From Microbacterium testaceum (GTDB lineage: Bacteria; Actinomycetota; Actinomycetes; Actinomycetales; Microbacteriaceae), in assembly GCF_003075375.1 (NCBI RefSeq), contig NZ_QDFT01000032.1, positions 1 to 32,909 on the forward strand: a stretch of DNA of 32,909 bases. Reading direction: 5' to 3'. A program made the position numbers and the translations under genes. Positions 30,462-32,909 of the stretch are shown here, piece after piece. The notes under the pieces are model-generated. The model saw only the letters and a list, made by a program, of their open reading frames with translations, was not told where the DNA came from and did no database searches. Numbering within the stretch: position 1 is the first letter of the stretch; each line of letters starts with the position of its first letter.

Positions 30462-31786
30462 TCCCCTCCCTGCGCGATGAGGCCACGGCACGGGCCGCCC
30501 TGCGGGGGCTTCGTCCCGTCGACGAGTCCGACCCGTTCGGCGCACTCGCGCGTGCCGTCTGGAGCGTCCTGATCGAGCCCGGCGACAGCGAGGCGGGGGC
30601 GCTCATCGCCGCCCGCGGGCCGCTCGACGCGCTGCGAGCGGCCGTCGACCCAGACGTCGATGAGCTCCGCGGGGCTCGAGCGCGGTGGATGCCGCGCCTG
30701 CGTCCCGGGGCGATCGACGAGGCGGTGGATGCCGCGCGTCGCTGCGGGGCGCGACTGTTGGTTCCGGGCGACGGCGCCTGGCCGCGGGGGTTCGATGATC
30801 TGGGCGCGCACGCGCCGGTCGCTCTGTGGTCTCGGGGGCACGCGGACGCGTCTGCCCGTGACGTCGTGGCGCTCGTCGGCGCGCGGGCGTCGACGGCGTA
30901 CGGCGAGGGCGTCGCCGCGGATCTCGCCGCCGAACTCGCGGGGGCGGGAGCCACGATCGTCTCGGGCGCGGCCTACGGCATCGACGGGGCGGCGCACCGG
31001 GCCGCTCTGGGCGCGGGCGGGAGGACGGTCGCCTTTCTCGCCGGCGGCGTCGATCGGGCCTATCCCCGCGGACACGAGGTGATGCTCGCCCGCATCGTCG
31101 ACTCGGGGGCCGTCTACAGCGAGGTCCCCTGCGGAACGGCCCCCACCAAGTGGCGGTTCCTCGCCAGAAACAGGATGATCGCGGCCATGGCCGACGCCGT
31201 GGTCGTCGTCGAGGCGGGTTGGCGGAGCGGGTCGCTGAACACCGCCGCCCACGCGGCGAGCCTGGGGCGGGCTCTCGGGGCCGTGCCGGGTCCGATCACG
31301 AGCGCCGCCTCGGCGGGCTGCCATCGGGTGCTGCGCGAGTTCGGCGGCACGTGCGTGACGTCGTCCCGCGACGTGCTCGAGATGCTCGGGGTGACGCAGC
31401 TGAGGGATGACGCGGTCACCGGGGGAGCGGGCGCGTCGGCGGAGAGGGCCGGAAGCGGTGCCGTTGCGCCGGGTGGGGGAGCGGCGGACGGCGCCGCTTC
31501 GTCGCGGGGGAGAGGCCCGGGTCCCGTTCCGGACACCGCGACGGGCCGCGAGGCGCCTCCCCGCGAACCTCGACGGGGCGATCGGACCGACGACACGACG
31601 AGGGTCCTGGATGCTCTGTCCACGCGCGTGGCGCGCGGCGTCGACGAGGTCGCCCGCCGCAGCGGCATGGCGGTCGACGAGGCGGCGGTGCTGCTGGGCT
31701 TCGCCGCACTCGAGGGGCGCGTCGAGCGCGACGACGACGGCGGGTGGCGCGCACCCCGCAGCTCCGCGAGGGGGCAGGGCAGGTGA
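30458..31786 (+). CDS. dprA: DNA-processing protein DprA
   Basis: DprA loads RecA on incoming single-stranded DNA during natural transformation. The 442-aa protein has an N-terminal helical region (about 1-125), the Rossmann-fold domain (about 135-335: VALVGARASTAYGEGVAADLAAELAGAGATIVSGAAYGIDGAAHRAAL, FLAGGVDRAYPRGHEVML, PTKWRFLARNRMIAAMADAVVVVEAGWRSGSLNTAAHA), a 70-residue Gly/Ala/Arg linker and the C-terminal winged-helix domain (about 380-442). GTG 30458 overlaps the comM stop. Many actinobacteria keep DprA with no known natural competence, so its role here is inferred. The element upstream may reduce its expression. Confidence 0.95.
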   Translation: MIPSLRDEATARAALRGLRPVDESDPFGALARAVWSVLIEPGDSEAGALIAARGPLDALRAAVDPDVDELRGARARWMPRLRPGAIDEAVDAARRCGARLLVPGDGAWPRGFDDLGAHAPVALWSRGHADASARDVVALVGARASTAYGEGVAADLAAELAGAGATIVSGAAYGIDGAAHRAALGAGGRTVAFLAGGVDRAYPRGHEVMLARIVDSGAVYSEVPCGTAPTKWRFLARNRMIAAMADAVVVVEAGWRSGSLNTAAHAASLGRALGAVPGPITSAASAGCHRVLREFGGTCVTSSRDVLEMLGVTQLRDDAVTGGAGASAERAGSGAVAPGGGAADGAASSRGRGPGPVPDTATGREAPPREPRRGDRTDDTTRVLDALSTRVARGVDEVARRSGMAVDEAAVLLGFAALEGRVERDDDGGWRAPRSSARGQGR

Positions 31787-31840
31787 CGTCCACCGCGCGT
31801 GTCGGCGGCGATCCCGGGCCGCAGCCCGCAGGCTGGGGTC

Positions 31841-32779
31841 ATGCGCGTTTCCGAGGCCGTCGAGGGCTACCTCGCCCACCTCTCCGACGTGCGCCGCCTC
31901 TCGCCCGCGACGGTCCGCGCATACCGTTCCGACCTCGCCGACCTCGTGAACCATCTGCGCGATCCGCGCCTCGAGTCGGTCGACCTCGATCAGCTGCGCG
32001 AGTGGCAATGGCAGGCCAGCAAGGCGGGCCAGGCCAAGTCGACGTCGGCGCGGCGCATCTCGAGCGTCCGTGGGTTCTTCGCGTGGGCGAAAGACGAGGG
32101 CGTCCTCGACGCCGACGTGTCGCTCCGCCTCGTCTCGCCCAAACGCGGACGGACGCTGCCGTCCGTCGCTACGGCCGACACCCTGGCATCCGTTCTGCAA
32201 TCCCTCGAGGTGGGCGCGCGCGACGGCGACCCGATCGCCCTCCGCGACCACGCCCTGCTCGAGGTGATCTACGGCTCAGGAGCGCGCGTGTCGGAGGTCT
32301 GCGGGCTCGACCTCGACGACATCGATCACGAGCGCCGCACGATGCGGTTACGTGGAAAGGGTGACAAGGAGCGGGTCGTGCCCTTCGGCCTCCCCGCCGA
32401 GCGCGCGCTGCAGGCGTATCTGGTGCGGGGTCGGCCCGTGCTGCGGGCGCGGGCGGACGACACCTCGGACGCGACGTCGTCGCGATCCCGCGGCACGGCG
32501 GTGCGGGCCGTCTTCCTGGGGGCCCGCGGCGGCCGGATCGGACCGCGAGCCGTGCACGCGCTGGTCACGCGCACCGTCGGCGACGCCATCGGCGCCGACG
32601 CCCTGGGACCCCACGCGCTGCGGCACTCGGCGGCGACCCACCTGCTCGACGGCGGGGCCGATCTGCGCGCGGTCCAAGAGATCCTCGGGCACGCGAGCCT
32701 GGGCACCACCCAGATCTACACGCACGTCTCGACCGAGCGCCTGCGCGACGCCTATCGGCTCGCGCACCCGCGAGCCTGA
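31841..32779 (+). CDS. xerC: Tyrosine recombinase XerC
   Basis: XerC acts with XerD at dif to resolve chromosome dimers. The 312-aa protein has the core-binding SAM-like domain (about 1-85, VEGYLAHLSDVRRLSPATVRAYRSDL) and the catalytic domain with the first Arg in GSGARVSEVCGLDL, Lys in GKGDKERVVPF, HALRHSAATHLLDGG (His-x-x-Arg), GHASLGTTQIYTHV (His and nucleophile Tyr). An insert of about 20 residues (RADDTSDATSSRSRGTA) lies before the second Arg box. ATG 31841 is preferred over GTG 31799 because the family N terminus begins there. It follows dprA in the usual dprA-xerC order and is not linked to the element. Confidence 0.93.
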   Translation: MRVSEAVEGYLAHLSDVRRLSPATVRAYRSDLADLVNHLRDPRLESVDLDQLREWQWQASKAGQAKSTSARRISSVRGFFAWAKDEGVLDADVSLRLVSPKRGRTLPSVATADTLASVLQSLEVGARDGDPIALRDHALLEVIYGSGARVSEVCGLDLDDIDHERRTMRLRGKGDKERVVPFGLPAERALQAYLVRGRPVLRARADDTSDATSSRSRGTAVRAVFLGARGGRIGPRAVHALVTRTVGDAIGADALGPHALRHSAATHLLDGGADLRAVQEILGHASLGTTQIYTHVSTERLRDAYRLAHPRA

Positions 32780-32782
32780 CCT

Positions 32783-32909
32783 CGGCCCGCCCTACCCGGC
32801 CCGCCCTACCCGGCCCGCCCTACCCGGCCCACCCGACCCGGCCCACCCGACCCGGCCCACCCGACCCGGCCCACCCGACCCGGCCCACCCCTCGCGCCCG
32901 GCCCACCTT
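32783..32909. repeat. 14-bp tandem repeat at window end
   Basis: Three copies of CGGCCCGCCCTACC (32783-32824) are followed by four copies of CGGCCCACCCGACC (32825-32880), then a degenerate copy and more of the same style to the window end. A 14-bp period is not codon-sized, so this is a non-coding minisatellite after xerC. Its full length is not visible. Confidence 0.85.

Noticed and set aside
30395..32251. A 618-codon open frame antisense to dprA and xerC
   Set aside because: It spans two certain genes and the intergenic gap and is Arg/Ala/Pro-rich, a composition artefact.
32783..32909. CRISPR array
   Set aside because: Units are 14 bp and directly adjacent with no spacers, and no cas genes are present.
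1..32909. tRNA, rRNA or SRP RNA genes
   Set aside because: No cloverleaf, rRNA or SRP RNA-like sequence was noticed by eye, although a covariance search could not be run.

Overview
The window is a GC-rich actinobacterial chromosome segment. The order smc-ftsY, lipB-lipA, ffh, rpsP-khpA-rimM-trmD, map, rplS-lepB-rnhB-DUF2469-yraN-comM-dprA-xerC, with a YbdK-type ligase and frequent GTG starts, points to Microbacteriaceae, most likely Microbacterium or a close relative. The genus is inferred from gene order and protein style, not from a search.

Region 1 (1-17645) is housekeeping chromosome. It holds the C-terminal two thirds of SMC, both SRP GTPases (FtsY and Ffh), lipoate biosynthesis (lipB-lipA, overlapping), a TetR regulator divergent from lipB, an SGNH-hydrolase lipoprotein, a glutamate-cysteine-ligase-like enzyme, the rpsP-khpA-rimM-trmD ribosome/tRNA operon, methionine aminopeptidase, a small membrane protein, and the rplS-lepB-rnhB-DUF2469-yraN-comM series. 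rpsP and rplS share a promoter motif and a similar leader layout. Several genes carry a TAnnnT box about 6 nt before the start codon, as expected for leaderless transcripts.

Region 2 (17641-29858) is a 12.2-kb integrated element that splits comM inside its Walker B motif. A 5-bp core (ACGAG) lies at both ends. Joining the two comM parts across it restores one in-frame protein of 507 residues, and joining the element's ends gives a symmetric attP with inverted arms. The element encodes, in order: an HK97-type major capsid protein, a 161-aa unknown, a Dit-like siphophage tail protein, a Cys/His protein resembling small terminases, two small proteins, an XRE-type regulator, a 54-aa protein, a Prim-Pol primase, an SF3/D5 helicase, a 100-bp palindromic ATGCAA-rich AT island (candidate origin), a small serine recombinase and, on the minus strand, a PIN-domain protein overlapping a coiled-coil membrane protein, then a large serine integrase next to attR. 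No portal, large terminase, protease, tape measure or lysis gene is visible. With every reading frame intact, it looks like a phage satellite carrying its own capsid and tail-tip proteins and a possible defence cassette, rather than a full prophage. The satellite reading is inference.

Region 3 (29859-32909) is the 3' part of comM, then dprA, a XerC-like tyrosine recombinase, and a 14-bp tandem repeat running to the window edge. The element therefore sits in a DNA-uptake/recombination operon. While integrated it should abolish ComM; precise excision would restore it.
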